From the NCBI RefSeq assembly GCF_030268065.1, contig NZ_BSDD01000007.1, forward strand, positions 1-64,000: a DNA stretch of 64,000 nt, in the 5' to 3' direction. Under the pieces are notes generated by a model that was not told where the DNA came from, ran no database searches, and saw nothing but the letters and a program-made list of their open reading frames with translations. Made by a program: the position numbers and the translations under genes. Shown here in pieces: positions 27,171 through 35,488 of the stretch (the stretch's first letter is position 1; every line of letters begins with the position of its first letter). Origin of the DNA: Geothrix rubra. GTDB lineage: Bacteria > Acidobacteriota > Holophagae > Holophagales > Holophagaceae.

Positions 27171-29434
27171 GCGGCTTCCTCGAACTCTCCCAGGGCATGG
27201 CCATGGCCCTCAAGTCGCTGCAGATGTACACGGCGGCGCACCCCCGCACCCAGGAGGCCGTGGCCGCCTCCCACGCCCAGCTGACCGCCCTCCTGGCCGG
27301 CCAGGAGCGGATGCAGTTCGTGGCCAGCGCCGGCCGGGCCTTCGTGGACGGACAGGTGCTGGAGGTCCGCTCCCCCCAGCTCACGTCGCTGATCCGGCAG
27401 GTCTCGGAGCGGGGCCTGAACGGCTTCCGGTTCGAGCGGGGCGTCACCGCCGGGGAATACCTGGCCTTCCTCCAGGTGCTCATCCTCAAGCCCCAGCGGA
27501 TCGAGGAGCAGGGGGGCTTCGAAGCCCTGCTGGCCGCCGAGGGCGTGCAGCACATCAAGGTCTCCCAGACCCGCTACGAGGAAGTGCGCGAGGGCGACGG
27601 CGAGGCGGCGGCGGCGCGCGAGACCCGCGCCCCGGCCTTCGATGCCGCCCCGGCGCCGCCCCCTCCCTCGCCCACCCCCTCGCCCGACAGCCTGGTGAAG
27701 GTCATCCGGGAGGCGCTGATGGCCGCCCTGGGCGCCGGGGACCGGCCTTCCGGCAGCGGCGAGGCCGGGGGGCTGCAGGCCCTCCTGCCCGCGGACCTGA
27801 GCGGCCTCGGCCCCCTGGGCTACCAGCTGGGCCTGGGCGAGGGGATGCCCACGCCGGTGCAGCTGGCGACCCTGCGCCAGGTGCTCATGAGCCTGTCGCC
27901 GGAGATGCAGCTGGGCCTGCTGGCGGGCCTGGCCACCCTGCCCCCCCATCCCGAAGGCCTGGCCCTCGGCGTGCGGGCCCTGGCCGGTGAGATGCTCGCG
28001 GTGGCCACCAGCTCCATGCTCGGGAAGGGCGCGACCTGGACCCAGCTCCGGGGCCCCCTGCAGGAGATCCTGCGGCCCCTGCCCGACCGCGAGGCCCTGG
28101 TGCGCGCCCTGGCGGTCCACCTCCGGTCCATGGGCCAGGACGCCTCGCAGGTGGGGAACCTGCTGAGGCACCTCGACTGGGAGCACCTCAGCCTGGAGGC
28201 CCGGCTCCTGAAGGTGCTGGAGGAGGGTCACCTCTTCGAGCTCAGCCACGAGCAGCGGCTGGCCTTCCTGCGGGAGCTGCTGGACCTCCGCCGCTTCGAC
28301 GAGTTCCTCCGGGTCCAGGACATCCTGCTGGAGGTGCTGCGCTCCGATCTGGTGGAGCTGCGCCTCAAGGCCGTGCAGACCCTGGCCGGCATCGCCCGCT
28401 GGGCGGCGGATCCCGGCCTGCCCTTCGAGATCGAGGGTCCCCTGGCCGAGGCCCTGCGCGCCCACTTCGCCTGGGAGTCGGATCCCCCGGTCCACCGCTG
28501 GAACGCCGAGGCGCTGGAGGCGCTGCTGGCGGCCCTGGTGCAGCGGGGCGACCTGGTGCATGCCCTCGCGGACCTCTCGGAGCTCCAGGGCCTCTGCGAG
28601 TTCCAGGAGGAGCAGGCGGCCTGGCGCAACGATGCCCTGGCCCGGCTCCAGGCGAGCCTGGCCCGCCCCGCCCTGCTGGAGGCCGCGGCCGGGCAGATCT
28701 TCCTGCGGGAGCGCGACCAGCTGGCGGCGGAGGTGTACCCCTACTTCCAGGCCCTCGGCGAACCCATGGCCCTGCACCTCATCGGACGCCTGGGCGGCGA
28801 GCAGGACCGCACCCGGCGCGGCCGGCTGGTGGAGGCCGTCCGGAGCCTCGGTCCCGCCGCCATCCCGCCCCTGCTGGAGGCCCTGGGCTCGCCGGCCTGG
28901 TATCTCGTCCGCAACGCCCTCACCCTGCTGGGGGACCTGGGCGATGCCGGCAGCCTCCCCCCCATCGTGCCCCTGCTGCGGCATCCCGAGCCCCGGGTGC
29001 GCCGCACGGCGGTGCGGGCCCTCTGGAAGCTCGGCGGCCCGGCGGCCGAGCCCCACCTGCTGGCCCGGCTGCGGGACACCGATCCCGAGACGCTCCAGGA
29101 AGTCCTCTTCGTCCTGGGCCAGATGCGCTCGGAGACGGCCCTGGCCCCCCTCTCCGAGATGGCCCAGGACCGGCGGACCCCCGAACGCACGCGCCTCCAG
29201 ATGCTGGACGCACTGGCCCACATCGGCTCCCCGAAATCCATCCCGGTCCTCGTGGAGCTGCTGCGCCGCAAGGGGTTCTTCGGCAGCGCCGAGCCCCTGT
29301 CCGTGCGCCTCGCCGCGGCCCGGGCCCTGGGGGCCCTGCCCGACCCCGGGGCCCGGGCCCAGCTGCAGAAGATCCTGGACTCGGAACCGAAGGGGGAGGA
29401 CCGGGACGCCCTCCACCGCACGGTGACGCCATGA
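27167..29434 (+). CDS. HEAT-repeat scaffold protein
   Basis: A 755-residue protein. The N-terminal 145 residues form an alpha/beta region starting with SGFLELSQGMAMALKSLQMY. A low-complexity proline/alanine linker (about 145-185) follows, then long helical arrays. The C-terminal 200 residues are clear HEAT/PBS-lyase-like repeats (AIPPLLEALGSPAWYLVRNA, SLPPIVPLLRHPEPRVRRTA, KLGGPAAEPHLLARLRD, PKSIPVLVELL). Such arrays bind proteins. GGAGGTG sits eight bases before the ATG. Its stop overlaps the start of a histidine kinase gene, so it may act as that kinase's scaffold or input module; this is inferred from context. Confidence 0.82.
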   Translation: MSGFLELSQGMAMALKSLQMYTAAHPRTQEAVAASHAQLTALLAGQERMQFVASAGRAFVDGQVLEVRSPQLTSLIRQVSERGLNGFRFERGVTAGEYLAFLQVLILKPQRIEEQGGFEALLAAEGVQHIKVSQTRYEEVREGDGEAAAARETRAPAFDAAPAPPPPSPTPSPDSLVKVIREALMAALGAGDRPSGSGEAGGLQALLPADLSGLGPLGYQLGLGEGMPTPVQLATLRQVLMSLSPEMQLGLLAGLATLPPHPEGLALGVRALAGEMLAVATSSMLGKGATWTQLRGPLQEILRPLPDREALVRALAVHLRSMGQDASQVGNLLRHLDWEHLSLEARLLKVLEEGHLFELSHEQRLAFLRELLDLRRFDEFLRVQDILLEVLRSDLVELRLKAVQTLAGIARWAADPGLPFEIEGPLAEALRAHFAWESDPPVHRWNAEALEALLAALVQRGDLVHALADLSELQGLCEFQEEQAAWRNDALARLQASLARPALLEAAAGQIFLRERDQLAAEVYPYFQALGEPMALHLIGRLGGEQDRTRRGRLVEAVRSLGPAAIPPLLEALGSPAWYLVRNALTLLGDLGDAGSLPPIVPLLRHPEPRVRRTAVRALWKLGGPAAEPHLLARLRDTDPETLQEVLFVLGQMRSETALAPLSEMAQDRRTPERTRLQMLDALAHIGSPKSIPVLVELLRRKGFFGSAEPLSVRLAAARALGALPDPGARAQLQKILDSEPKGEDRDALHRTVTP

Positions 29435-30516
29435 CCCTGCCCGCCGCCCATCCCGACCCGCGGGAGCTGATGGTGGCCTTCGAGGCCTTCACGGCGGCCT
29501 CCCAGCAGCTCCAGGCCCGCTACGAGGCGCTCCAGGGCCAGCTGGGCCAGCTCCAGGGCGAGCTGCAGACGGTGCTCGAGGCGGTCCCCTTCGCCATCTG
29601 GGTGCTGGCCGAGGACGGCTCCCTCCGCTTCACCAACCGTCCCGAGGGCCTGGAGGGCACGTTCCTGGAGGGGCCGGCCCCCTGGGAAGCCGGCAGCCCG
29701 GCGGGCCTCCGGCGCTTCCAGACCGCCGGCGGGCGGGAGCTGATCTTCGAGGAGGAGCGGCGCGCCGTGCCCCGGGGCGGCACCATCGTCACCCTCCGCG
29801 ACGTCACCGAGGCCGTGTTCCGCGCCCAGCAGGAATCCCGCGAGGATCGCCTGGCCGCCATGGGCCGGATGGCCGCGGAGCTGGCCCACGAGATCCGCAA
29901 CCCCCTCGGCAGCCTGGCCCTCTTCTCCGGCATGCTCGTGGAGGACCTGGCCGGCCAGGAGGGCCCCCTCGAACTCGCCCGCAAAATGCAGGAGGGTGTG
30001 GGGCGGCTGAACCGGCTGGTGGGCAACACCCTGTCCTTCAGCCGGGACCTCCAGCCCCGGCGCGAAGCCGTCCCCCTGCGGGGGTTCTGGGAGGAGGCCC
30101 TGCGTTCCGCCACCCTGGCCGAGAGCGTGCCCTGGGAGAACCGCATCCCCGAGGGCGCGGCCTGGGAGGGGGATCCCGACCTGCTGCGCCAGGTGGCCCA
30201 GAACCTCATCCAGAATGCCAACCGGGCCCTGGAGGAGATTCCGAGCCCCCGGGTGGTCCTCGCCGCCGCCGAGGAGGAGGTGGAGGGCCGCCGCTGCTGG
30301 CACCTGACCCTGGCGGACAACGGCTGCGGCATCCCCGCCGAGGCGCTGTCCCGGGTCTTCGATCCCTTCTTCAGCACCTTCGGCGGCGGCACGGGCCTGG
30401 GCCTGGCGGTGTGCCACCGCATCATGGTGGCGCATGGCGGCCTGCTCTTCCTGGAGAGCCAGGAGGGGCGCGGCACCACCGTGCACCTGAGGCTGGGGGC
30501 CGCGCCGAGGTCGTGA
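29431..30516 (+). CDS. Soluble histidine kinase (NtrB/FlrB-like)
   Basis: A 361-residue cytosolic kinase. A coiled coil (about residues 20-50, rich in Gln/Leu) leads into a degenerate PAS domain (AVPFAIWVLAEDGSLRFTN). The HisKA domain has the phosphoacceptor in MGRMAAELAHEIRNPLGSLA. HATPase motifs are QNLIQNANRALEEI (N-box), LADNGCGIPAEALSRVFDPF (G1/F) and GGGTGLGLAVCHRIM (G2). There is no membrane segment and no adjacent response regulator. It is the last gene in the overlapping chain that begins with the MFS transporter, and overlaps the HEAT gene by four bases. Confidence 0.92.
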   Translation: MTLPAAHPDPRELMVAFEAFTAASQQLQARYEALQGQLGQLQGELQTVLEAVPFAIWVLAEDGSLRFTNRPEGLEGTFLEGPAPWEAGSPAGLRRFQTAGGRELIFEEERRAVPRGGTIVTLRDVTEAVFRAQQESREDRLAAMGRMAAELAHEIRNPLGSLALFSGMLVEDLAGQEGPLELARKMQEGVGRLNRLVGNTLSFSRDLQPRREAVPLRGFWEEALRSATLAESVPWENRIPEGAAWEGDPDLLRQVAQNLIQNANRALEEIPSPRVVLAAAEEEVEGRRCWHLTLADNGCGIPAEALSRVFDPFFSTFGGGTGLGLAVCHRIMVAHGGLLFLESQEGRGTTVHLRLGAAPRS

Positions 30517-30563
30517 CGGAAGTCACAAACCATGAGAGCATGGAGGTTTCGCGGAGCCGTCCC

Positions 30564-31088
30564 ATGTCCCTCGTGCACCTCAACCCCGGCAAGCAGGCTC
30601 CCGAAGTGGTCAACGCCATCGTCGAGATCCCCACCGGCTCGAGGATCAAGTACGAGATCGACCACCACACCGGCCTCGTCCACGTGGACCGGGTGCTCTT
30701 CTCCCCCTTCCACTACCCGGCGGAGTACGGCTTCATCCCCGGCACCCTGGCGGAGGACGGCGATCCGGCGGACATCCTCATCCTCATCAACGGCGCCACC
30801 TACCCCGGTGTGGTGATCCGGAGCCGGCCCATCGGCCTGCTCCGGATGCGCGACGAGAACGGCCTCGATTCGAAGGTCCTCGCCGTCGCCACGGACGATC
30901 CCACCTACGCCCACGTCACCTCCCGGCGCGACCTCCCGCCCCACTTCCTCCTGGAGGTGGAGCATTTCTTCCTCACCTACAAGGATCTCGAGCGGAAGAC
31001 CGTCGAGAGCGACGGCTGGGGCGGGAAGGACGAGGCCCAGGCCTTCATCCGGAAGTCCATCGAGGCCTTCAACAAGCAGAAGAAGTAG
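30564..31088 (+). CDS. ppa: Inorganic pyrophosphatase (soluble, family I)
   Basis: Hydrolyses pyrophosphate to phosphate, driving biosynthetic reactions. The 174-residue length is typical of bacterial hexameric enzymes. Active-site blocks include VVNAIVEIPTGSRIKYEID, the YGFIPGTLAEDGDPADILIL signature with its metal-binding aspartates, and VEHFFLTYKDLERK. The ATG at 30564 is preferred because GGAG lies seven bases upstream; an in-frame ATG eight codons earlier is less likely. It is followed after seven bases by a HAD phosphatase gene on the same strand. Confidence 0.94.
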   Translation: MSLVHLNPGKQAPEVVNAIVEIPTGSRIKYEIDHHTGLVHVDRVLFSPFHYPAEYGFIPGTLAEDGDPADILILINGATYPGVVIRSRPIGLLRMRDENGLDSKVLAVATDDPTYAHVTSRRDLPPHFLLEVEHFFLTYKDLERKTVESDGWGGKDEAQAFIRKSIEAFNKQKK

Positions 31089-31095
31089 GCCCTCC

Positions 31096-31803
31096 ATGGC
31101 ACGGAACGCCGAGGCCACCGGCCTCGTCTGCTTCGACCTGGACGGCACCCTGGTGGATCCCCTGCTCGGCGTCCAGAACTGCCTGCGCAAGACCTGCGAG
31201 GCCTTCGGCCTGCCCATGCCGCCGGAGGCCACGGTCCGCGACTGGATCGGCTTCGGCATGCGGGAATCCCTGTCGAGCCTGAAGGGACTGGAGGAACCGG
31301 CGCGGCTGGAGGCGGCCCTGGACTTCTACTGGGAGCGCTACCGCGAGGACGGCGTCTTCGAGCACGAGCTGTACCCCGGCGTCTTCCACCTGCTCCACCG
31401 CCTCAAGCGGCAGGGCCACCGCATCTACATCGTGTCCGCCAAGCCCAGCCAGTTCGCCCGCCGCATCGCCTACCAGTTCGACCTGAACCTCATCTTCGAC
31501 GACATCTTCGGCAGCACGCTGAAAGGGAAGTGGCAGCCCAAGACCGAGGTGCTGGCGGGCCTGGCCCGGCAGGGCACCATCTGGGCCGGCGGCGTCTTCA
31601 TCGGCGACCGGGGCGTGGACATGGAGGGCGCCCGGCGCCACGGCCTGGAGGCCATCGGCGTGGGCTGGGGCTACGGCAGCCGGGCGGAACTCGAAGGGGC
31701 GGGGGCCGACCAGATTTTCGACACGGTGCCGGAGCTGGACGCCTGGCTGAGGGTGCGCTTCCCCCAACCGGAGATCCACGACGCCTTCACGCGCTCGGAA
31801 TAG
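31096..31803 (+). CDS. HAD-superfamily hydrolase (phosphoglycolate phosphatase-like)
   Basis: A 235-residue HAD phosphatase. Motif I is FDLDGTLVD (nucleophile and acid/base aspartates), motif II the serine in IYIVSAKPS, the lysine lies in KTEVLAGLA, and motif III is GVFIGDRGVDMEGARRHG. The helical cap between motifs I and II is of the C1 type seen in Gph/PGMB-like enzymes. The substrate is a small phosphomonoester, most often 2-phosphoglycolate in this subfamily. It is probably cotranscribed with ppa, since both yield phosphate from small metabolites. Confidence 0.87.
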   Translation: MARNAEATGLVCFDLDGTLVDPLLGVQNCLRKTCEAFGLPMPPEATVRDWIGFGMRESLSSLKGLEEPARLEAALDFYWERYREDGVFEHELYPGVFHLLHRLKRQGHRIYIVSAKPSQFARRIAYQFDLNLIFDDIFGSTLKGKWQPKTEVLAGLARQGTIWAGGVFIGDRGVDMEGARRHGLEAIGVGWGYGSRAELEGAGADQIFDTVPELDAWLRVRFPQPEIHDAFTRSE

Positions 31804-31810
31804 CGCGGGG

Positions 31811-32392
31811 TCAACGGCCTGCGGTGGCCCAGCGGGTGCCCGGCGGGGGGTCGAACCGGAAGGTGGCCGGCGAGGGGGTGGGCGGCACCCGGGGATCCAC
31901 CAGTTCCAGCCGCTGCCGGGCGCCGGTGGGATCGGTCCAGGTCAGGGCCTTGAGAAGGCCGTTCCGGCCCTCGACGTGCACCTCGGGCAGGCCGGGCTCC
32001 CGGGGGACGAGGCGGACCCCCTCGCCGGGCAGCGCCTCGGGGCGGAACAGGAGGCCGATGCGGGCCGGCTCGAGGAGGAGACCCAGGAGGGGGAAGTCCC
32101 GCACGGCCTGGATCAGGTCCATCCGCTGGGCCGTACGGGTGTCGGGGTCGTACTGCACGAGCTCCCGCCCGTCGGCCAGCACGCGCAGGCCAGAGGCGTA
32201 GTCCACCCGGAGCCGTCCGCCCCGGGCCAGGACCAGGGTCCCGGTCTGGCTGAGCTTGCCGAAGACCGCGCTGTCGCTCTCCTGGGTGAACCGGGCCGCC
32301 AGGGCCGGCTTCCGGGGCAGCTCCCGCCACCAGGCGGGCAGCGCCGCGGCGCACGGCAGGGCCGTCAGCAGGACCAGGGCGGACCGGCGCAC
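31811..32392 (-). CDS. lolA: LolA-like outer-membrane lipoprotein carrier protein
   Basis: A 193-residue exported protein with a signal peptide (ALVLLTALPCAAALPA). The body matches the LolA fold: LAARFTQESDSAVFGKLSQT, GTLVLARGGRLRVDYASGLRVLADG with the characteristic GRL.VDY strand, and ELVQYDPDTRTAQRMDL. LolA ferries lipoproteins from the LolCDE complex across the periplasm. It starts two bases after the stop of the mglA-like gene on the same strand, so the two are probably cotranscribed. The sequence is short and divergent, so the call rests on fold motifs. Confidence 0.8.
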   Translation of the reverse strand: MRRSALVLLTALPCAAALPAWWRELPRKPALAARFTQESDSAVFGKLSQTGTLVLARGGRLRVDYASGLRVLADGRELVQYDPDTRTAQRMDLIQAVRDFPLLGLLLEPARIGLLFRPEALPGEGVRLVPREPGLPEVHVEGRNGLLKALTWTDPTGARQRLELVDPRVPPTPSPATFRFDPPPGTRWATAGR

Positions 32393-32393
32393 C

Positions 32394-33734
32394 TCAGGAC
32401 CGCTTCAGCTCGACGGAGAGCTTGGCCGTGGCGCCCTTCGCGGGCACGGGCCGGTGGACCTGGCCCTCGGCCACCACCTCGCCCCGGGCCCGGAGCTGCA
32501 CCACCACCTCCAGTTCCTGGCCCTCCAGGTCGGCCGGCACCTCCAGGCGCAGCACCGAGGGCGCACCGGAGCGGCCCACGAGGGTGAGCTCGCCCAGCAG
32601 GGAGCTGAGGGCCTCCTTCGCATCGGGGCCCTTCGACTTGGGGGCGGGCTTGCGGGCCTCCACCTTGAGGCCCGCCAGGGCCGCCAGGGGATCGGCCTTG
32701 GGCCGGTGGGCGGGTTTCGCCTCCGGCACCACGGGCTCCAGGGGGGGAATGGGCGCCACCACGACCGCCGACGGCTCGGCGGCGACTGCCTCGGCGGGTT
32801 CGGCGGGGGCCGCTTCGGGCGCGGGCACCTCGTCGAAGGTCGGCAGCTCGCGGGTCTCCAGGGCCGCCGCGAGCTCCGGGGAGGCCTCCGCCACCACGGC
32901 CCCCTCGGGCGGCTCCGGTAGCACCGGGGCCTCGATGAAGAAGCTGTCGTCGTCGTCATCCTCGTCCGCCAGCGGCCCCGGCGGCAGCTCCGCCCCGGAG
33001 GCGGCCCGGGGGGCCTCCATGTCCAGGAGGTCGGTCACGGAGGGCAGGTCGGAGAGGGTGAGGGCCTCCACGCTGGGCCTGGGCGCCGGGGGGGGCGGGA
33101 CGACGGGCGCCGGGGCCGGGGCCTCCGGGGCGGCCTGGCCCTCGCCGAGCACGTGGGTCTTGATGTGGGACAGGGCCAGCCGGGTGATGCCGCGGAGGGT
33201 CTCGAAGACCCCCGAGCCGTCCGAGGCCACGGACTGGAAGCTGGGCACGCCCCGGGTGTTGAAGATCGACTCGAGCTCCTCCACCGGCACCACGTTCTTC
33301 AGGTCCCGCTTGTTCCACTGGTAGACCAGCGGCAGGTCATCGATCTGGAGGCCGAGCTCCCTCAGGTTCTCGGCGAGGTTCTGATAGCTCTCGCGGCAGG
33401 CGTCCAGCATGGCGGTCTGGCTGTCCACCACGAAGACGATGCCGTCCACCCCCTTGAGCACGAGCTTGCGGGTGCTGTTGTAGAACACCTGGCCCGGCAC
33501 CGTGTAGAGCTGGAGCTTGGTCTTGAATCCGCCCACCATGCCCACGTCCATGGGCAGCAGGTCGAAGAAGAGCGTGCGGTCCGTCTCGGTGTTGAGGCTG
33601 ACCATCTCGCCGCGGGCCTTCTGGCTCGTCTTGCCGTAGATGGTGTTGAGGTTGGTGGTCTTCCCGCACAGACCCGGGCCGTAGTAGACGATCTTCGCCG
33701 TCATCTGCCGCGTGGCGTGATTGAAGAAAACCAT
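32394..33734 (-). CDS. mglA: MglA-like Ras-family GTPase with long C-terminal extension
   Basis: A 446-residue protein. Residues 1 to about 195 are an MglA GTPase that controls polarity and motility in other bacteria: P-loop GPGLCGKTTN, the FDLLPMDVGMVGGFKTKLQ switch region, YTVPGQVFYNSTRKLVLKG, and WNKRDLKN for guanine specificity. Residues about 200-380 are a low-complexity, Pro/Ala/Glu-rich linker with a DEDDDDDSFF acidic patch. The last 65 residues (LRLEVPADLEGQELEVVVQL onward) look like a beta-sandwich. Usual MglA ends near residue 195, so the extension is the oddity. The ATG at 33734 has GAGGA seven bases upstream. No MglB is adjacent. Confidence 0.9.
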   Translation of the reverse strand: MVFFNHATRQMTAKIVYYGPGLCGKTTNLNTIYGKTSQKARGEMVSLNTETDRTLFFDLLPMDVGMVGGFKTKLQLYTVPGQVFYNSTRKLVLKGVDGIVFVVDSQTAMLDACRESYQNLAENLRELGLQIDDLPLVYQWNKRDLKNVVPVEELESIFNTRGVPSFQSVASDGSGVFETLRGITRLALSHIKTHVLGEGQAAPEAPAPAPVVPPPPAPRPSVEALTLSDLPSVTDLLDMEAPRAASGAELPPGPLADEDDDDDSFFIEAPVLPEPPEGAVVAEASPELAAALETRELPTFDEVPAPEAAPAEPAEAVAAEPSAVVVAPIPPLEPVVPEAKPAHRPKADPLAALAGLKVEARKPAPKSKGPDAKEALSSLLGELTLVGRSGAPSVLRLEVPADLEGQELEVVVQLRARGEVVAEGQVHRPVPAKGATAKLSVELKRS

Positions 33735-33817
33735 CCTTGAGTCCTCGTTTCGGGGATGAGAAAGCATAGCCCGGGCCGAAGCCCGGGCTCAACCTAAGTT
33801 CCCGTTGTTAAGAAGAA

Positions 33818-34333
33818 TTAAGGGAGGGTCTTCAGGGCGGCCAGCACTTCCTGGGCGTGGCCGGCGGGATTCACGCCCTGGAACACCTTGCGGATGACAC
33901 CCGCCCGGTCCACGAGGAAGGTGGTGCGCTTGGCCCACCCGAGCACGGGCATGCGCACGCCGTAGGCGTCGATGATCCGGTGGTCCGCATCCGCCACGAG
34001 CCGGAAGGGGAGGTGGAACTTCTCCGCGAAGGCCTTGTGGCTCGCGACATCATCGGCGCTCACGCCCAGGATCACGGCCCCGGTGGCCTGGATGGCGGCG
34101 TAGCCGTCCCGGAAGCTGCAGGCCTCCGTGGTGCAGCCGGGGGTCTCGTCCTTGGGGTAGAAGTAGAGCACCACGGGCTTGCCCTTGAAGTCGGCCAGGG
34201 CGACGGGATGCCCGTCCTGGTCGAGGGACTGGAAGGCGGGGGCGGGCTGGCCCACCACGGGCATGGCCGCCCGGGCGCTGCCGGCCAGCAGGGTGAGGAT
34301 GGACACGAGGGTTCCTTTCAGGAGTGGGCGCAT
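33818..34333 (-). CDS. Exported peroxiredoxin, BCP/PrxQ type
   Basis: A 171-residue thiol peroxidase. The N-terminus is a signal peptide (LKGTLVSILTLLAGSARA), so the enzyme should act in the periplasm, unlike ordinary cytosolic BCP. The AhpC/TSA core has FKGKPVVLYFYPKDETPGC, with peroxidatic Cys67 and candidate resolving Cys72 in GCTTEACSFRD, then VILGVSADDVASHKAFAEKF. It would reduce hydrogen peroxide or lipid hydroperoxides. The AAAGGAGG site sits only three bases from the ATG. It is divergent from the dehydrogenase gene. Confidence 0.9.
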   Translation of the reverse strand: MRPLLKGTLVSILTLLAGSARAAMPVVGQPAPAFQSLDQDGHPVALADFKGKPVVLYFYPKDETPGCTTEACSFRDGYAAIQATGAVILGVSADDVASHKAFAEKFHLPFRLVADADHRIIDAYGVRMPVLGWAKRTTFLVDRAGVIRKVFQGVNPAGHAQEVLAALKTLP

Positions 34334-34423
34334 GGGCCTCCTTTCGCTCAAAGGCGAGGATTCGCCATACTCGATCAGATGCCGCGGAAGGTCCATCCGG
34401 TTCGCGGAATCGCAGGAGCGGAC

Positions 34424-35470
34424 GTGACGACACGGCTGGCGGTGATCCCCGGGGACGGCATCGGCCCGGAGGTGGTGGCGGAGGTCCTCCCCGTACTGGA
34501 CTGGGTCCGCGACCGGGGACGGGACCTGGCCTGGGACCGCCATCCCTGGGGCGCCGAGCGCTACCTCGCCACCGGCGAGATCCTCCCCGAGACGGCCTTC
34601 GAGACCCTCCGCGACGGCACGGACGGCATCCTCTTCGGGGCGGTGGGCGATCCGCGGGTGCCGGACGGCCGCCACGCGGAGGGCATCCTGCTGCGGCTCC
34701 GCCGGGACCTGGAACTCGCCGTGAACAGCCGGCCCTGCCGTCCCCTCCTCGAAGCCCACGTCCCCCTCAAGGACGTGCCCGCAGGCCAGGTGTGGATCGA
34801 GGTCTTCCGCGAGAACACGGAGGGCCCCTACTGCCTGAAGGGCGTCTCGGAGCCCGGCCGGGCCACGGACTTCGCCGAGCACTCGGAGCCGGCGGTTCGG
34901 CGCCTGCTGGAAGCCGCCTTCGCCCGGGCCGCGGAACGGGGCTGCGCCCTGACCGTGGCCCACAAGGCCAACGTCCTGAAGCACGGGCACGGGCTCTGGC
35001 TGCGCGTGTTCGAGGCGATCCGCGCCAGCCATCCGTCGGTGCCGGCCCGGGGGATGCATGCGGACGCCCTGCTCTGCGCCCTGGTGCAGGACCCTCGCCC
35101 CTTCGGCGTCATCGCCGCGGACAACTACCTGGGCGACCTCATCAGCGACCTGCTGGCGGCCTTCCAGGGGGGCATGGGCGTGGCGCCCTCCCTGAGCTGG
35201 GCCCCGCACCGACCGTACCGCTGCTCGGCCCTGGCCGAACCCGTGCATGGCTCCGCGCCCGACCTGGTCGGTCGGGACCTCGCGAACCCCACGGGCATGT
35301 TCCTCAGCACCGCCCTGCTCTTCCGTCACCTGGGCTGGGCGCCGGAGGCGCAGGCCCTCGAGCAGGCCGTGACGGTGGCCCTGCAGGGAGGCGCCGCCAC
35401 GCCCGATCTCGGGGGCACCCTGGGCACCCGCGCCATGGGCGCGGCCATCCGGAGCCGCCTGACGGCCTGA
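34424..35470 (+). CDS. Isocitrate/isopropylmalate-family dehydrogenase
   Basis: A 348-residue NAD(P)-dependent beta-decarboxylating dehydrogenase. The N-terminus TRLAVIPGDGIGPEVVAEVL and the EVFRENTEGPYCLKG active-site loop (ENTEG) are shared by isocitrate, isopropylmalate, homoisocitrate and tartrate dehydrogenases. TVAHKANVLKHGHGLW supplies the catalytic lysine, and LAEPVHGSAPDLVGRDLANP is the metal/cofactor end. ENTEG rather than the LeuB-type RELTGG loop argues against classical LeuB. There are no leuCD or other pathway genes nearby. The GTG at 34424 is chosen for its AGGAG five bases upstream; an ATG at 34379 would add 15 residues. Confidence 0.85.
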   Translation: MTTRLAVIPGDGIGPEVVAEVLPVLDWVRDRGRDLAWDRHPWGAERYLATGEILPETAFETLRDGTDGILFGAVGDPRVPDGRHAEGILLRLRRDLELAVNSRPCRPLLEAHVPLKDVPAGQVWIEVFRENTEGPYCLKGVSEPGRATDFAEHSEPAVRRLLEAAFARAAERGCALTVAHKANVLKHGHGLWLRVFEAIRASHPSVPARGMHADALLCALVQDPRPFGVIAADNYLGDLISDLLAAFQGGMGVAPSLSWAPHRPYRCSALAEPVHGSAPDLVGRDLANPTGMFLSTALLFRHLGWAPEAQALEQAVTVALQGGAATPDLGGTLGTRAMGAAIRSRLTA

Positions 35471-35488
35471 TCCGCCGAGCTCCCGAGC

